Assembly: GCF_014696675.1 (NCBI RefSeq)
Contig: NZ_JACJQN010000015.1
Span: 1 to 64,000 of the forward strand
Length of the DNA stretch: 64,000 nucleotides
Reading direction: 5' to 3'
DNA from: Phormidium tenue FACHB-1052
GTDB taxonomy: Bacteria; Cyanobacteriota; Cyanobacteriia; Phormidesmidales; Phormidesmidaceae
In this document: positions 25,369 to 34,172 of the stretch, in pieces
How positions within the stretch are numbered: position 1 is the stretch's first letter
Layout of the letters: each line of letters starts with the position of its first letter
Notes under the pieces: generated by a model
The model's input: only the letters and a program-made list of their open reading frames with translations
What the model was told of the DNA's origin: nothing
Databases searched by the model: none
Made by a program: the position numbers and the translations under genes

Positions 25369-25962
25369 GTGGCTATAGATATAGAACACTGCGAGGCCCA
25401 TATCGCCCATACCGACAATAACTACCTGCCGTTCTTGCACCGCTTTTACAAGAGCCACCGAGCCACCCTATTTCGTTTCCTCGAGGTGGTGCCTCTGCAG
25501 TCCAGTACTCACAATCAACATCTAGAGATGGCCATTCGGTTTATACGGCACCATCGCACATCCCGCAGCACCTGGCTGGATGTTCCAACCGCTGAGACGA
25601 ACGAGCAGGCTACGGCCTCCCCCTCTGAAGCCCTGGATCTGTCCTGGATTCCGGCCAAATGGTTGAAACTGGTCACGGGACAGGCCTCTTCCCAACGGTC
25701 AGTGCCTCCAAAACAACTGCACCGCCAACAGTTTGAGCTGTGCGTCTTCTCCCATATCTTGCTGGAACTGCAATCGGGAGACCTCTATATTGCTGGCAGT
25801 GCCGAGTACGGAGACTATTACAGCCAGTTGGTGACCTGGGAAGAGTATCACGCTCAGATCGATGAGTACGGTCAGCAGGTGAATTTGGGGTATGGCACCG
25901 ATTCGTGTAAAAATGGGCCATATCTTCTGAAAGCCTTGTTAATAGAGAAGTTCAGGGGTTAG
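25369..25962 (+). pseudogene. Internal fragment of a Tn3-family transposase
   Basis: About 197 codons resembling the middle of a Tn3 TnpA: ALDLSWIPAKWLKLV, then QFELCVFSHILLELQSGDLYI followed by AGSAEYGDYYSQLVTWEEY. Tn3 transposases are near 1000 aa, so both the N-terminal part and the DDE C-terminal part are missing. It follows the IS630 remnant without a gap, so the two form a composite scrap at the edge of the RiPP island. The first codon is GTG at 25369 but a true start is not expected. No terminal inverted repeat or resolvase gene is nearby. Confidence 0.75.
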
Positions 25963-26402
25963 AAATAGCCTGTTCCAGAGCAGCTTGAGGACTTTTGGTT
26001 GGAATCGGGACGTCATAGTGGGTGGTGAGACGCAGCCCTATGGATAAGATTGGCTGATGGTCCTGAAGGGAGCCAAAAGTTGCCGGCGCGCGCAACTCGA
26101 CTAGTTGCCTCCCGGCGCAACTACTCTGTGCCCATTCTTAGCCTTAAGCCGATCGCACCCTTCCAAGCAATTGCTCCAATCAGGGGCGTAGCACTGGCGA
26201 CCTAGCCAAAGTGCTGATTCCTTCGGAAAGCGCCTGGAGAATTTGAAATCCCTGGGGGAGATCACTGAGTTGAAGATGCAGTAGTGGCAATTGCCCGATG
26301 GAGTGGCTTCTCAATTCCCGTCTTCTATCTCCCATCTTAGGTATAGATAATGGGAAATTTGTTGTTTCCGGGCATCCTATAGGGAACTGTCTGGGGTGCA
26401 GA
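25963..26402. other. Gene-less stretch between transposon scraps and small genes
   Basis: No gene seen. It contains GCCGGCGCGCGCAACTCGAC-type sequence near 26082 and the short inverted pair AGTTGCCTCCCGGCGCAACT (26102-26121). Likely degenerate flank of the Tn3 fragment plus the promoter region of the gene at 26403. Confidence 0.4.
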
Positions 26403-26621
26403 ATGAAAGATGCTCGACCAATTACACCAACTACCGTTCGGCCTCTACGGGTGCTGGGGGCTATCGCTGCTGGTGCTGCCCTAATCGTAGTGGGCACCTT
26501 CCTGGTGGTCGAGGGTGGCCACCGCTACCAGCTTTGGCGGGCTGGAGATGTCTGGTGTGCCACGATGGAGCCGGATGGTACGATTACCCAGTCCTTTGGG
26601 GCTGAGAACTGCGGGTACTGA
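26403..26621 (+). CDS. Small membrane-anchored protein (72 aa)
   Basis: ATG 26403 (MKDARPITPTTVRPLRVLG) is chosen over an upstream in-frame start because it directly precedes a hydrophobic segment (VLGAIAAGAALIVVGTFLVV), which can be a signal anchor. The outer part (GHRYQLWRAGDVWCATMEPD, then GTITQSFGAENCGY) has two Cys and may be extracytoplasmic. The stop TGA overlaps the next start (TGATG), so translation is coupled. No family recognised. Confidence 0.55.
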   Translation: MKDARPITPTTVRPLRVLGAIAAGAALIVVGTFLVVEGGHRYQLWRAGDVWCATMEPDGTITQSFGAENCGY

Positions 26622-26995
26622 TGGTTAAGCTTGAGTGCTGCCAATACTGCGACTTCTACGCCCATAGCTCTTATATGGTCTGTGGCATTCATCCTACTGG
26701 GGTCGGGGGCAACTATTGTGTAGACTTCAGAGCAGCCTCAATTGAGGCTGTTGTACCTGACGATCTCTCAGACTGGTGCGGCGACAGGTGGCAGCCACAG
26801 GGGGCTAGTTATTACGGTGATGAACTAATTCTAGAGCCATTGCAACGACGATCGCTGGAGCAGCGACTGGTGCTGCTGGACAGCCACCCACTATTTACAG
26901 GTCGATGTCCACAGTGCGAGAAGGGCATTAAAGCGATTGCTGGCCAAATCCATTACGACTGTGAGAATTGCGGATGGATAGATGACTCGGTGTAG
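26621..26995 (+). CDS. Cys-rich zinc-ribbon-like protein (124 aa)
   Basis: N-terminal CCQYCDFYAHSSYMVCGIHP has a Cys/His set resembling a small metal site. The C-terminal part CPQCEKGIKAIAGQIHYDCENCGW is a classic four-Cys zinc ribbon. Between them is a short acidic stretch (DDLSDWCGDRW) and LEPLQRRSLEQRLVLLDSHP. It overlaps the preceding small membrane protein gene. Proteins of this kind are frequent on cyanobacterial plasmids and lack assigned roles. A DNA- or protein-binding role is possible but not shown. Confidence 0.6.
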   Translation: MVKLECCQYCDFYAHSSYMVCGIHPTGVGGNYCVDFRAASIEAVVPDDLSDWCGDRWQPQGASYYGDELILEPLQRRSLEQRLVLLDSHPLFTGRCPQCEKGIKAIAGQIHYDCENCGWIDDSV

Positions 26996-27004
26996 ATCGT
27001 ATTC

Positions 27005-28603
27005 TTAGCCCTGGGCATCGACTCTCTCTAGCCTGAGCCAGTAAAGCAGCACAAATAATTCTTCATCGAACAGCTCGGCCATGCGTGAGCGGCCATCAAA
27101 TTTTTCAGACAAGAATCCCTTGAGCCGCTCCATGGACCATCCAAGTTGCCTCACACTCGACTGTATGGCGGCATAGCATTCATCAAAAGGAATAGGAATA
27201 TGGTTGTTTTTAGGGGCTGTGGGCTGGGGAAAACTAAAATCTCCCCCCCGCACCCCCCCATCTGGAGAAAAAGAATTTTTAAAGCCAGCCTCAGGGCCAC
27301 CACACTTCATACCCCCCCCTGTGGTCTGTAACACTGTCTGATTGCAAGGGTTTTCAGCCTCAGAGATCGCGTTACCCAAGCTCTCTCGATCAATGTCTGT
27401 GGGCTCTACGCCTTGGTCTGCAACCGTTACAGGTGCTTTTTCGGGATGCCATAGGTCGGTATTCCGATAGAGAGTTTGTAAGCTGCTGCGAGCTGCGTTG
27501 GCGATCGCAGCAGCCAGACTTCTGATACTTGGGAATTCGAGATCTTTTAGGGCGGCTACGGCCTGGGCGATGCGATCGCGGGCATCGAGCTGGCGCAGGG
27601 TATTTTCCCCACCGGGTAGCCGCTGGCCGCGACGGGTACCTATCGGCCAGTAGTAGCCTTCGACCGACCTGGCCCAGTGCCTCGCCTTTGAGCGGATCTC
27701 GTTTTGATGGTGGCAATGCTCTTGAAATCCTGGCGATCGTATCGCCAGTTCAACGATGCGATCGACTAATGCTGTGCCGGAGAGCCTCTCAAATACATGG
27801 CTCCGGGTAGCGATCGACTTCAGTAGTCGATTCGTCTGCCCGGAGCCTGTCCAGCCCTCCCGGATTTCGATATCGAGGTCATCTTTCCACTCTTGGGCCT
27901 GCGGAGAGAGTGATCGCCGGTTGGACTCCTGCTTGCGTGACTCCCTGGCGTGAGGGGCTGAGAGCAACAGCATCTCCAGGTCTTGCCCTTGGGTTGCCCA
28001 TGCCCATTGCGCAAAGAATGTCGAGAGAGAATCGCCCTGGGGTTCGAGGTCGTCGGTTAGGAGCCAGCTGCCCGACTGAGGTTGTAGCGGTAGCCGGTGG
28101 CCGTTGTACTCCACAAATTGATCGACCCCAAAGGTTTTGGGGTTAGGGAACACCTCTAGATGTCCCTTCTCTAGGATGAATCCCTGGGCCTTTAAGCATT
28201 GGGTAATGATGCAGGCCAGATCAAAGGTTTTGATGGCCTCGGGCAGAGGGATGTAGAGATGCAATCCGCCGCGATGGCTGGAGCGCACTAAGACTGTTCG
28301 ATTCAGGCCAACGGTTTCGAGGGCACCTCGAATGTCTGCGATCGCAGAGGGTGTGCAATAGCGTCCACCTGCGTCCAGGTCGAGCATCCCGTAGCGGGTT
28401 GTATGACCAAAGCGAATTCCCACCAACACTGTGGGATCGTTCCATTGTTCCCAGAGCACTCGGGGGCGTAGCTGATGCTTTAGGGTGCGCCACCGGGCTG
28501 GCACAACATTAGGGCTCTCTAGGGATTCCCAAAGATAGTCGCCAAATAAATTGATGAAATGCTGACCCACCTTGGAGTGGGGCAGAAGGACTGAGTCCGC
28601 CAT
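27005..28603 (-). CDS. Primase-like putative plasmid replication protein (532 aa)
   Basis: The N-terminal ~210 residues look like an archaeo-eukaryotic-type primase (AEP) palm: YGMLDLDAGGRYC with a DxD-type acid pair, VRSSHRGGLHLYIPLPEA, and GHLEVFPNPKTFGVDQFVEYNGHRLPL---GSWLLTDDLEP. A helical middle domain (GWTGSGQTNRLLKSIATRS, ARHWARSVEGYYWPIG) follows, then an HTH-like segment (RIAQAVAALKDLEFPSIRSL) and a low-complexity Pro/Gly tail region. Such proteins recur as Rep candidates on cyanobacterial plasmids. No other replication initiator is in the window. The G-rich stretch near 27240 is coding (GGVRGGDFS). Confidence 0.65.
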   Translation of the reverse strand: MADSVLLPHSKVGQHFINLFGDYLWESLESPNVVPARWRTLKHQLRPRVLWEQWNDPTVLVGIRFGHTTRYGMLDLDAGGRYCTPSAIADIRGALETVGLNRTVLVRSSHRGGLHLYIPLPEAIKTFDLACIITQCLKAQGFILEKGHLEVFPNPKTFGVDQFVEYNGHRLPLQPQSGSWLLTDDLEPQGDSLSTFFAQWAWATQGQDLEMLLLSAPHARESRKQESNRRSLSPQAQEWKDDLDIEIREGWTGSGQTNRLLKSIATRSHVFERLSGTALVDRIVELAIRSPGFQEHCHHQNEIRSKARHWARSVEGYYWPIGTRRGQRLPGGENTLRQLDARDRIAQAVAALKDLEFPSIRSLAAAIANAARSSLQTLYRNTDLWHPEKAPVTVADQGVEPTDIDRESLGNAISEAENPCNQTVLQTTGGGMKCGGPEAGFKNSFSPDGGVRGGDFSFPQPTAPKNNHIPIPFDECYAAIQSSVRQLGWSMERLKGFLSEKFDGRSRMAELFDEELFVLLYWLRLERVDAQG

Positions 28604-29052
28604 TGGATTCTAGGATGTTTAGATGAGCTGATTTCCTGTGTGGCGAAGGAAAGCTCAACTAAAAATCCAGAAAGCGTTGCTACAAATCCAAGGTAGCTGC
28701 TATCATGATATCAGTTTAGATTCCTTCGCTTCCCTTTCTGTTTGGAGACGTCTGGGGCAAGGATATTGTTAAGACTCCTGATTTGCGGTCGGGGGTCTTA
28801 ATTCTTTTAAATGGGTTCTACTTTTTTAACCTCAAGAAACTTTATCGAAAGTCTGAAGACTACTGAGATCTTACACGAAAACCCCTGATTTGATCCTTTA
28901 CAAGAACACATATCAGTAGAGAAGGTTTGAATCTTGATCCCAACCCTTGATTCACTACGACGCCAGCAACCTTTGCACTTTCGGTAATTTTTAACAGAAT
29001 AGCTGAATTTCCGTGTATTTTCGGAATATTCCATTTCTGCTGCATTTTACTG
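28604..29052. other. Intergenic region upstream of rep-like gene, with hairpin
   Basis: Divergent intergenic region of 449 bp. TTAAGACTCC (28769-28778) and GGGGTCTTAA (28792-28801) form a 10-bp stem with one G-T pair and a 13-nt loop, followed on the plus strand by ATTCTTTT. It could be a terminator or part of a small antisense RNA controlling rep, but no promoter can be fixed. ATCATGATATC-like dyads occur near 28703. Nothing else is seen. Confidence 0.4.
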
Positions 29053-29463
29053 ATGAACCCCAGGTACGGTCATCGAGTTGGGATTCGAGAGGCTCTACGC
29101 ATGACACTCGAAAAATTCGAGGTTAATGCGCAGGAACTATCGGTGCGGGCACGCGTATCACCAGCCACTTTGTCAGAGTTTCGCAACGACCGCAGGGAGA
29201 TAAACACCTCATCCTTGCAACGTATCCTAAATGAATTGGATCCCGAGGCTTTTGTATACTGGCTGGATATAATGCGAGAATCTGAGACCATGATCAGCAC
29301 GGCTAAATCGGATCCATATCATGCTGAACTTCATTCAGATGCTCTTCTCGCTTTAGTAGACACCTATGCTAGGAGGTGCACCACCGATGAGCAACTGGCT
29401 CTGCTCAGGGTCATTTATTTAGCCTGTGACGCTAACCCCAACCTTAAATTAGACGAAGGTTAG
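29053..29463 (+). CDS. Small HTH regulator (XRE-like, 136 aa)
   Basis: Residues about 10-60 are a helix-turn-helix of the Cro/C1 type: REALRMTLEKFEVNAQELSV, RARVSPATLSEFRNDRREIN, SSLQRILNEL. A helical C-terminal half (ALLALVDTYARRCTTDEQLA) may dimerise. It has the same layout as the minus-strand regulator at 30080-30472 (REALRMTLEKF-VNAQELS versus RDVLRAVMEEYAIRASELS), so the two are paralogues about 1 kb apart. Start ATG 29053 lacks a clear ribosome binding site. A role in copy control or lysogeny-like regulation of neighbouring genes is possible. Confidence 0.7.
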   Translation: MNPRYGHRVGIREALRMTLEKFEVNAQELSVRARVSPATLSEFRNDRREINTSSLQRILNELDPEAFVYWLDIMRESETMISTAKSDPYHAELHSDALLALVDTYARRCTTDEQLALLRVIYLACDANPNLKLDEG

Positions 29464-29837
29464 TAGGGGCGTTGATGATTCGATTCAAAGGAATCGTTGA
29501 GCATACCCGTTTTTAGCGCCCCTTTGACAACCAATCTGCCGAGTTATTGTTGCCCTATGCGGCCATCATAGAGATTTGCTCCGCCGTAGGCACACGCATG
29601 ACACCCAGGGTGGACGGATATCTTATGTCTCCAACGACTGAGACAGCTCCTCATTCAGAAAGACCACAACCAGAAACCATTCGTGCAAAAAGGTCGTCAG
29701 TAGTCAGTAACCGATAAGTTGAAACTCTGAGGTTCGCCTATTAGGCACTGAACAAGATTATGGACAGCATAGTAAATGCTTAATGGCACAACAAAGGTCA
29801 AAGCATTTATATTCTACCTATAGATATTTGCCTGGAA
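29464..29837 (+). other. Gene-less stretch, possible remnant
   Basis: No intact gene. One frame from 29474 reads MIRFKGIVEHTRF, a stop, then RPFDNQSAELLLPYAAIIEI and CSAVGTRMTPRVDGYLM, which looks once-coding, but I do not recognise the family. AT-rich sequence with TATTCTACCTATAGATAT precedes the gene at 29838 and may be its promoter. Confidence 0.35.
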
Positions 29838-30083
29838 ATGCGGAACCCCAATCTAGCAGGCCTGCTACACGAAATCTCACAACTGCCTGTAGCCGACCGA
29901 CAGCGCCTCGTAGTTGAGCTAGTCCGTCAATGCAATCTATCCATTGTCGTTAGTCCAGAGCCAAGGGGCGATGCTCCCTTGAGAGTAGTTAATAGCCTAG
30001 ATGCCACCTCTGTATTGTCGCTTGCTGTAGGAGACAACTATGACTCATGCAGGTGCCACTCGGACGCAGAGCCAAGGCGCTAA
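29838..30083 (+). CDS. Small hypothetical protein (81 aa)
   Basis: MRNPNLAGLLHEISQLPVAD, then RQRLVVELVRQCNLSIVVSP and a polar tail. The helical start resembles the short addiction-module-type segment (ISQLPVADRQRLVVELVRQ), but no toxin neighbour is evident. The stop lies inside the hairpin at 30066-30108 and 3 nt from the stop of the convergent regulator gene, so both genes share the hairpin in their 3' ends. Confidence 0.4.
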   Translation: MRNPNLAGLLHEISQLPVADRQRLVVELVRQCNLSIVVSPEPRGDAPLRVVNSLDATSVLSLAVGDNYDSCRCHSDAEPRR

Positions 30084-30108
30084 GCGTGCTCTAGCGCCTT
30101 GGCTCTGC
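30066..30108. terminator. Bidirectional 17-bp perfect hairpin
   Basis: GCAGAGCCAAGGCGCTA and TAGCGCCTTGGCTCTGC form a perfect 17-bp stem with a 9-nt loop (30083-30091), spanning the stop codons of the convergent genes 29838-30083 and 30080-30472. T-runs are absent on both sides, so it may act as a strong structural block or mRNA-stabilising element. Confidence 0.7.
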
Positions 30109-30472
30109 CTTCTACGATCGCGCCTAAAACCTCCTGGAATTGAGCTGTACTACACATCTGTGCATACTCCCTGATTCCCGACAGCACTAGCAAGAGACGT
30201 GCATTTTCATCTACTGGCACACTTCCGTAGTGCCCTAGCAGTTGCAGTAGATGCGCCCTAGCCTCATCAGGGAGCGCTGTCCTAATCGCATCAATATCCG
30301 TAGTTCGCAAATCTGAAGAACCACTGAGGAACTTTGAAATGCTGCTCTCAGGAACACCAGACTTAGCCGACAGTTCAGAGGCCCGAATCGCATACTCCTC
30401 CATTACTGCCCTGAGCACGTCCCGCAGAGGGATCACTCGTACATCTGTAGATGCCGCCATACTCAGCCTCAT
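30080..30472 (-). CDS. Small HTH regulator (XRE-like, 130 aa)
   Basis: HTH region RDVLRAVMEEYAIRASELSA-KSGVPESSISKFLSG, then a helical C-terminal half (RAHLLQLLGHY, RLLLVLSGIREYAQM). ATG at 30457 (MAASTDV) is a likely alternative start to 30472. It is a paralogue of the plus-strand regulator at 29053-29463 and is convergent with 29838-30083. Upstream lies the first copy of the dispersed TCCGGA-centred repeat (30524-30603), a possible operator region for it. Target unknown. Confidence 0.7.
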   Translation of the reverse strand: MRLSMAASTDVRVIPLRDVLRAVMEEYAIRASELSAKSGVPESSISKFLSGSSDLRTTDIDAIRTALPDEARAHLLQLLGHYGSVPVDENARLLLVLSGIREYAQMCSTAQFQEVLGAIVEGRAKALEHA

Positions 30473-30523
30473 GTGCTAATTCACTACAGACTTCAATCAT
30501 ATCAACAATATATCCATGAGCAC

Positions 30524-30603
30524 TTGTCATGACAACTTGCAAGCAATAAATCCGGATTTATAGGCTGTAACTGCTCTTGGAGTGAGAGGCGATCGCAACG
30601 TTT
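30524..30603. repeat. Dispersed repeat with 16-bp palindrome, copy 1
   Basis: Contains the palindrome ATAAATCCGGATTTAT (30546-30561), then AGGCTGTAAC, TCTTGG and GAGAGGCGATCGCAAC. The same order of blocks occurs at 31184-31253 and 31290-31350. It lies between the divergent HTH gene and the DUF192 gene. Confidence 0.75.
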
Positions 30604-30657
30604 AGCTATCGGCGTGAAAAAGATAGCATAGTCTCAACTGCCTGCATTCTTACCAAA

Positions 30658-31161
30658 ATGGCCCTACAGCATTCCCTAGCAAGGATTGATAAAAACCTAC
30701 TGATCACTTGCTCTATCCTGGCCCTGGGTATTGGATGGCTAGTATTAATGCCATTGGGGCCATGGAGTGCCATCCGAGACCCAGCTCCGACTCATTACTT
30801 TGAGATAAGCGGGAAGCAGATTCTGCTAGAGACTGCTGTGACTGACCAGGAGAAGAGGCAGGGGCTGAAGGGACGCAGTAGCCTCCCCATGAACCGTGGC
30901 ATGCTGTTCACGGTTAACCCTGACCAAGAAGTTCAACTGTGGATGTCTGGTGTTCGGTTTCCGCTGGATATGGTTTTTTTACGCAACGAAAGAGTGTCCA
31001 CTGTACTTAGTAACGTGCCTCCTTGCACTACATCTCCCAGTGATTGCCCGATCTATACCTCAGGGGGCATTGTCGATAGTGTGATTGAGTTGGCCGCTGG
31101 AACTGCTGACTCCCTATCTCTAGCCGAAGGCAGCACGATCAAAATCCTTGAGCTGGATTAG
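30658..31161 (+). CDS. DUF192-family exported protein
   Basis: 167 aa. N-terminal membrane segment (residues about 13-34: LLITCSILALGIGWLVLMPL) directs it out of the cytoplasm. The DUF192 domain is clear: EKRQGLKGRSSLPMNRGMLF, WMSGVRFPLDMVFLRNERVS, and PPC---CPIYTSGGIVDSVIELAAG. The biochemical role of DUF192 is not established. It is flanked on both sides by copies of the TCCGGA-palindrome repeat, so gene and repeats may have moved or expanded together. ATG 30658 directly follows CCAAA without a strong ribosome binding site. Confidence 0.85.
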   Translation: MALQHSLARIDKNLLITCSILALGIGWLVLMPLGPWSAIRDPAPTHYFEISGKQILLETAVTDQEKRQGLKGRSSLPMNRGMLFTVNPDQEVQLWMSGVRFPLDMVFLRNERVSTVLSNVPPCTTSPSDCPIYTSGGIVDSVIELAAGTADSLSLAEGSTIKILELD

Positions 31162-31183
31162 CGTCTAAATTTTGTGCTGGTCA

Positions 31184-31350
31184 TGTGATGACAATCCACA
31201 AGCAATAAATCCGGATTTATAGGCTTTAACAGTTTTGGGGCGAGAGGCGATCGCAACCTTGAGCTAGATTTAGCGTCTGAATTTCAGTCGGGCATGTGAT
31301 GGCAGTTCCCAGGTAATAAATCCGGATTTATAAGCTGTAACCGTTCTTGG
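31184..31350. repeat. Dispersed repeat with 16-bp palindrome, copies 2 and 3 in tandem
   Basis: Copy 2: CATGTGATGACA, palindrome 31205-31220, AGGCTTTAAC, GAGAGGCGATCGCAAC. Copy 3: CATGTGATGGCA, palindrome 31316-31331, AAGCTGTAACCGTTCTTGG. The linker AGCGTCTRAATTT is also repeated (near 31162 and 31273), giving a tandem unit of about 111 bp. A related 18-bp palindrome TACAAATCCGGATTTGTA lies at 32939-32956 inside a pseudogene. Confidence 0.75.
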
Positions 31351-31503
31351 TAGGTGAAGGTGAGCCAGCGAAACCACTGGTGCTGAGTTTAAACGTCCCT
31401 ATGGGGGCTTGGAATGCGATCGGGATATCCATGCGGCGACTGCCCGGATATTGCCCGACTTAGTTATTACTATGGCCGCAAATCACAAAGGAGACCAGAG
31501 CGA

Positions 31504-32247
31504 ATGACCTCTGTACTGATTATTGAAGATGATGCGGATATGGCCGATACTATCCAGGCCTGTGTTCAGGTGGCAGGCTACACCAGCTATCTGGCTGAAA
31601 CGGGTGAGCAGGGGATTGCGCTGTGCCCGCAGCTGGAGCCCGATATCATCGTTCTGGATTTGACGCTGCCCGATATGGATGGCATCGAGGTCTGTACCCA
31701 TGTCCGGCGGCTGGAGCTGAGGCGCGACCCCTATATTCTGACGCTGACAGCGCGACGGGGGCAGACCGATGAAATTTTGGCCTTTGCCACCGGGGCCGAT
31801 GACTACATGACTAAGCCCTTTAGCCCTGACATGTTTATCTTGCGGCTGCGGGCGCTGCTACGACGTGAGCTACGCCATATCGAAAATGCGGTCGGGGCCG
31901 ATACGGTACTGATTCAGTATCAATATCTGCGGCTGCACCAGACCCATCGGCGGTGCAGTGTCCGGTCGTCGCTGACCGGCGATTGGGTTCCCCTGGAGCT
32001 AACGGCTTTGGAGTTTGATCTACTGGCAAAGCTGGTTCAACAGCCTGGACATATCTACTCCAGGTCAGAGCTATTTAAGGAAATTTGGGGGCGAGAACAC
32101 CCTGGAGATGAGCACGGTACGGTCGATTCTTGCGTCTTTAGGCTGCGCAAAGAAATTCGCTCGAAGCTGCGGGTTCCGGAGGGTGTGAACCCGTTGGTCA
32201 AAACTGTGAGACGAGTGGGATACAAGTTCGAAGATTCGCTTGATTAA
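31504..32247 (+). CDS. OmpR/PhoB-type response regulator
   Basis: 247 aa from ATG 31504, which has AAAGGAG upstream; an in-frame upstream start at 31414 is rejected. Receiver domain residues 1 to about 120: acidic pocket EDDAD, phosphoacceptor D52 (IIVLDLTLPDMDG), and K in YMTKPF. A winged-helix DNA-binding domain (Trans_reg_C) follows: VPLELTALEFDLLAKLVQQP, YSRSELFKEIWG, VDSCVFRLRKEIRSKL---VKTVRRVGYKFE. No histidine kinase gene is adjacent. The end of the gene is duplicated as a remnant at 33489-33569. Confidence 0.9.
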   Translation: MTSVLIIEDDADMADTIQACVQVAGYTSYLAETGEQGIALCPQLEPDIIVLDLTLPDMDGIEVCTHVRRLELRRDPYILTLTARRGQTDEILAFATGADDYMTKPFSPDMFILRLRALLRRELRHIENAVGADTVLIQYQYLRLHQTHRRCSVRSSLTGDWVPLELTALEFDLLAKLVQQPGHIYSRSELFKEIWGREHPGDEHGTVDSCVFRLRKEIRSKLRVPEGVNPLVKTVRRVGYKFEDSLD

Positions 32248-32604
32248 AGAAGCCTGCCCGCGATGGATTGATCGACTTCCTCGATTGGTTTGCGGCTGAA
32301 GTGGGTCTACACGCGAAAGGACAGCCAGCGAGTTCAGAATTGGCTCACATCGCGGGAGTCGGGCAAGCCCGCCTGCGCCGAATGGGGCTGGGAGGTATAG
32401 GAGAAAGATCCGCGGGGCTGCTACGGCTATCGGACAAACTATGTCTACTGAGGCCTCTTTGGCATGGAAACAGACGCATTGCCCGCAATGCTTTGGGTGC
32501 GATCGACATGGGCCGGTATTTGACCGTCGCCCAGAACTTCTCACGCTTTATCAAGTACTTACACTAAAAATTACACAACCTAATCCTCGTAGCCAAATAG
32601 GGTG
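32248..32604. other. Gene-less stretch with coding-like debris
   Basis: No intact gene. Frames are short and broken; one plus frame reads VYTRKDSQRVQNWLTSRESG then stops. Probably eroded sequence between the response regulator and the pseudogene at 32605-33515. Confidence 0.4.
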
Positions 32605-33515
32605 TCAATATAGGTTCGATTTATCCTGCGATTGCTGGCTCCGTTCTGCATCAGGAATAAAGCAGTAGCGGCTGAGAACACCCATGGCCCGAATGCTGGG
32701 ATTACTTACCGCAGTCAATCCCGATGTGCAGACCCAATGCTTTTCCTCAAACTCGAACATGCCGCGAATTTTGTCATTCGACAGGGTGTCACCTGAGTAA
32801 GTCTTGCCGAATGACATTATCTGCGCTCGGGTCACCACTCCGTAGACATCCTGATAGCTAAACTCGCTAGTCTCGTCGGGGCCACTATTATCCCCCAACG
32901 GCTTGGGTTCACTGCCGGGCTCCACCTTTGCCACCAAATACAAATCCGGATTTGTAAGGACGTTAACGATTGTCGGGGGGGCGACTTTGGTGGCGCTTTC
33001 GCTCAGCACAACGCCAATGTCGAGGGTGAGGTACTTGAAGCGCTTCCTTTCAACGAAACCCTGACAAGTATCGCCCTTTGGGTCTACACCCTTTACATAG
33101 TCACCAATCTGAAAGCTCTCCGACGCCTCAACGATTTTGTGCAGAGCCAGCACGTCGTCACCCTCTGCCTCCTAGAGCTTCCAAAGCGCCTCGTAGGTGC
33201 GAACGCTTTTTGGATAGTTGAATGAGTTTGAGACGTGATCGTGAGTCAGCTCGATTGCGAAGCTCGCCTGGCCTCTTTTCATCACCCGCCCCACTTGTCC
33301 CCAAATGGCGACAATCGCATCCTTCTTGGGCATCCCGCATCAGCTTTGTTGGCCTCGGTGAGGTAGTACAGTGCACCTCGAAGACTCATTTCCCCCGACT
33401 CCTGCTGAGTCTGTATCCATTTCTCCATCTGCTCCCATCGCTCCGAAATGCTGAGATAATTCCAGACGTGGCGATCGACGAAACGCCGTTGTTGCTCATT
33501 ACTAGGCTGCGCCAA
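32605..33515 (-). pseudogene. Hypothetical gene broken by a frameshift and a stop
   Basis: Minus-strand reading starts MAQPSNEQQRRFVDRHVWNY at 33515 and continues MSLRGALYYLTEANKADAG. It shifts frame near 33320 into KKDAIVAIWGQVGRVMKRGQ, meets TAG near 33173 after YEALWKL, and continues in the same frame EAEGDDVLALHKIVEASESF to the stop at 32605. About 300 codons in all. The 182-aa 3' part (from GTG/ATG near 33153) could still be translated. Family not recognised. An 18-bp TCCGGA palindrome lies inside it. Confidence 0.65.
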
Positions 33516-33569
33516 GAAACTCGAATAAAACTGTGGGTGCCGGAGGGGGTGAACCCGTTGCTAAAATAG
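33489..33569 (+). pseudogene. Remnant of a response-regulator C-terminus
   Basis: Reads LLITRLRQETRIKLWVPEGV-NPLLK-stop, matching RLRKEIRSKLRVPEGVNPLVK of the OmpR-type gene ending at 32247. The last winged-helix strands are missing. It indicates a local duplication of the regulator's 3' end about 1.3 kb away, followed by decay. Confidence 0.7.
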
Positions 33570-33717
33570 GCTTATAGGTCGAATCGTAATTCGTTTCTTT
33601 TTCCAAATCAGCTCGGCGCTGGATGGCGAGTACCCTCTAGCGCTTTTCATGCCAAACTTGGTCATGGCCGAACAGGAAGGGCTGGCGACCAACCCCAGCG
33701 AAGGATGGTAAGACAAA

Positions 33718-34026
33718 ATGACCCAATCCACTGATGAATGGGCACAACTTTAGGCCCGCATAACTGCTAATGAGGTGGAGCTGGCCACTCTGCGATCGGA
33801 TATGACCCAGCGCTTTACTGAGCTAGAGGCCCGCGTTAGCTCCAACGAGAGCAGTATCGATCTGGCAGGGCTGCGCAACATAAGCACAGCGCGATCGCTT
33901 GCTGCTCACCAGGACAACGTCAGGGAGGTGATGGGGGAATTGGCTGATCGCATGGTGGCGTTGGTTTTAGACCTGCTGGGGCGCATTGAGGCGATCGAGC
34001 GTCGGCTCAATCGAGGGGGAGAATAG
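33718..34026 (+). pseudogene. Coiled-coil protein gene with early amber stop
   Basis: ATG 33718 begins MTQSTDEWAQL, then TAG at 33751-33753, then the same frame continues ARITANEVELATLRSDMTQR, followed by an IEAIERRLNRGG end. The protein is a short coiled coil of a type frequent in cyanobacterial accessory DNA. An 83-aa product starting at GTG/ATG near 33775 may still be made, so this could be a functional gene with a later start. Confidence 0.55.
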
Positions 34027-34172
34027 GCAGGTATACCTTTGAGCCACTACTAAAACCATCAGATCTTCACCGGGAGAGCGCTATCGAGGCAATTTGAAGC
34101 AGAAGTCGTTAATAAGCTTGTGGAAGTCCCGTCTCGTTAACGGAATGCGTTGGTAAGCTTTTAGGCTGACTT

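Noticed and set aside
27236-27270. C-run as a G-quadruplex regulator
   Set aside because: It codes GGVRGGDFS in the Rep-like gene; base composition is explained by the protein.
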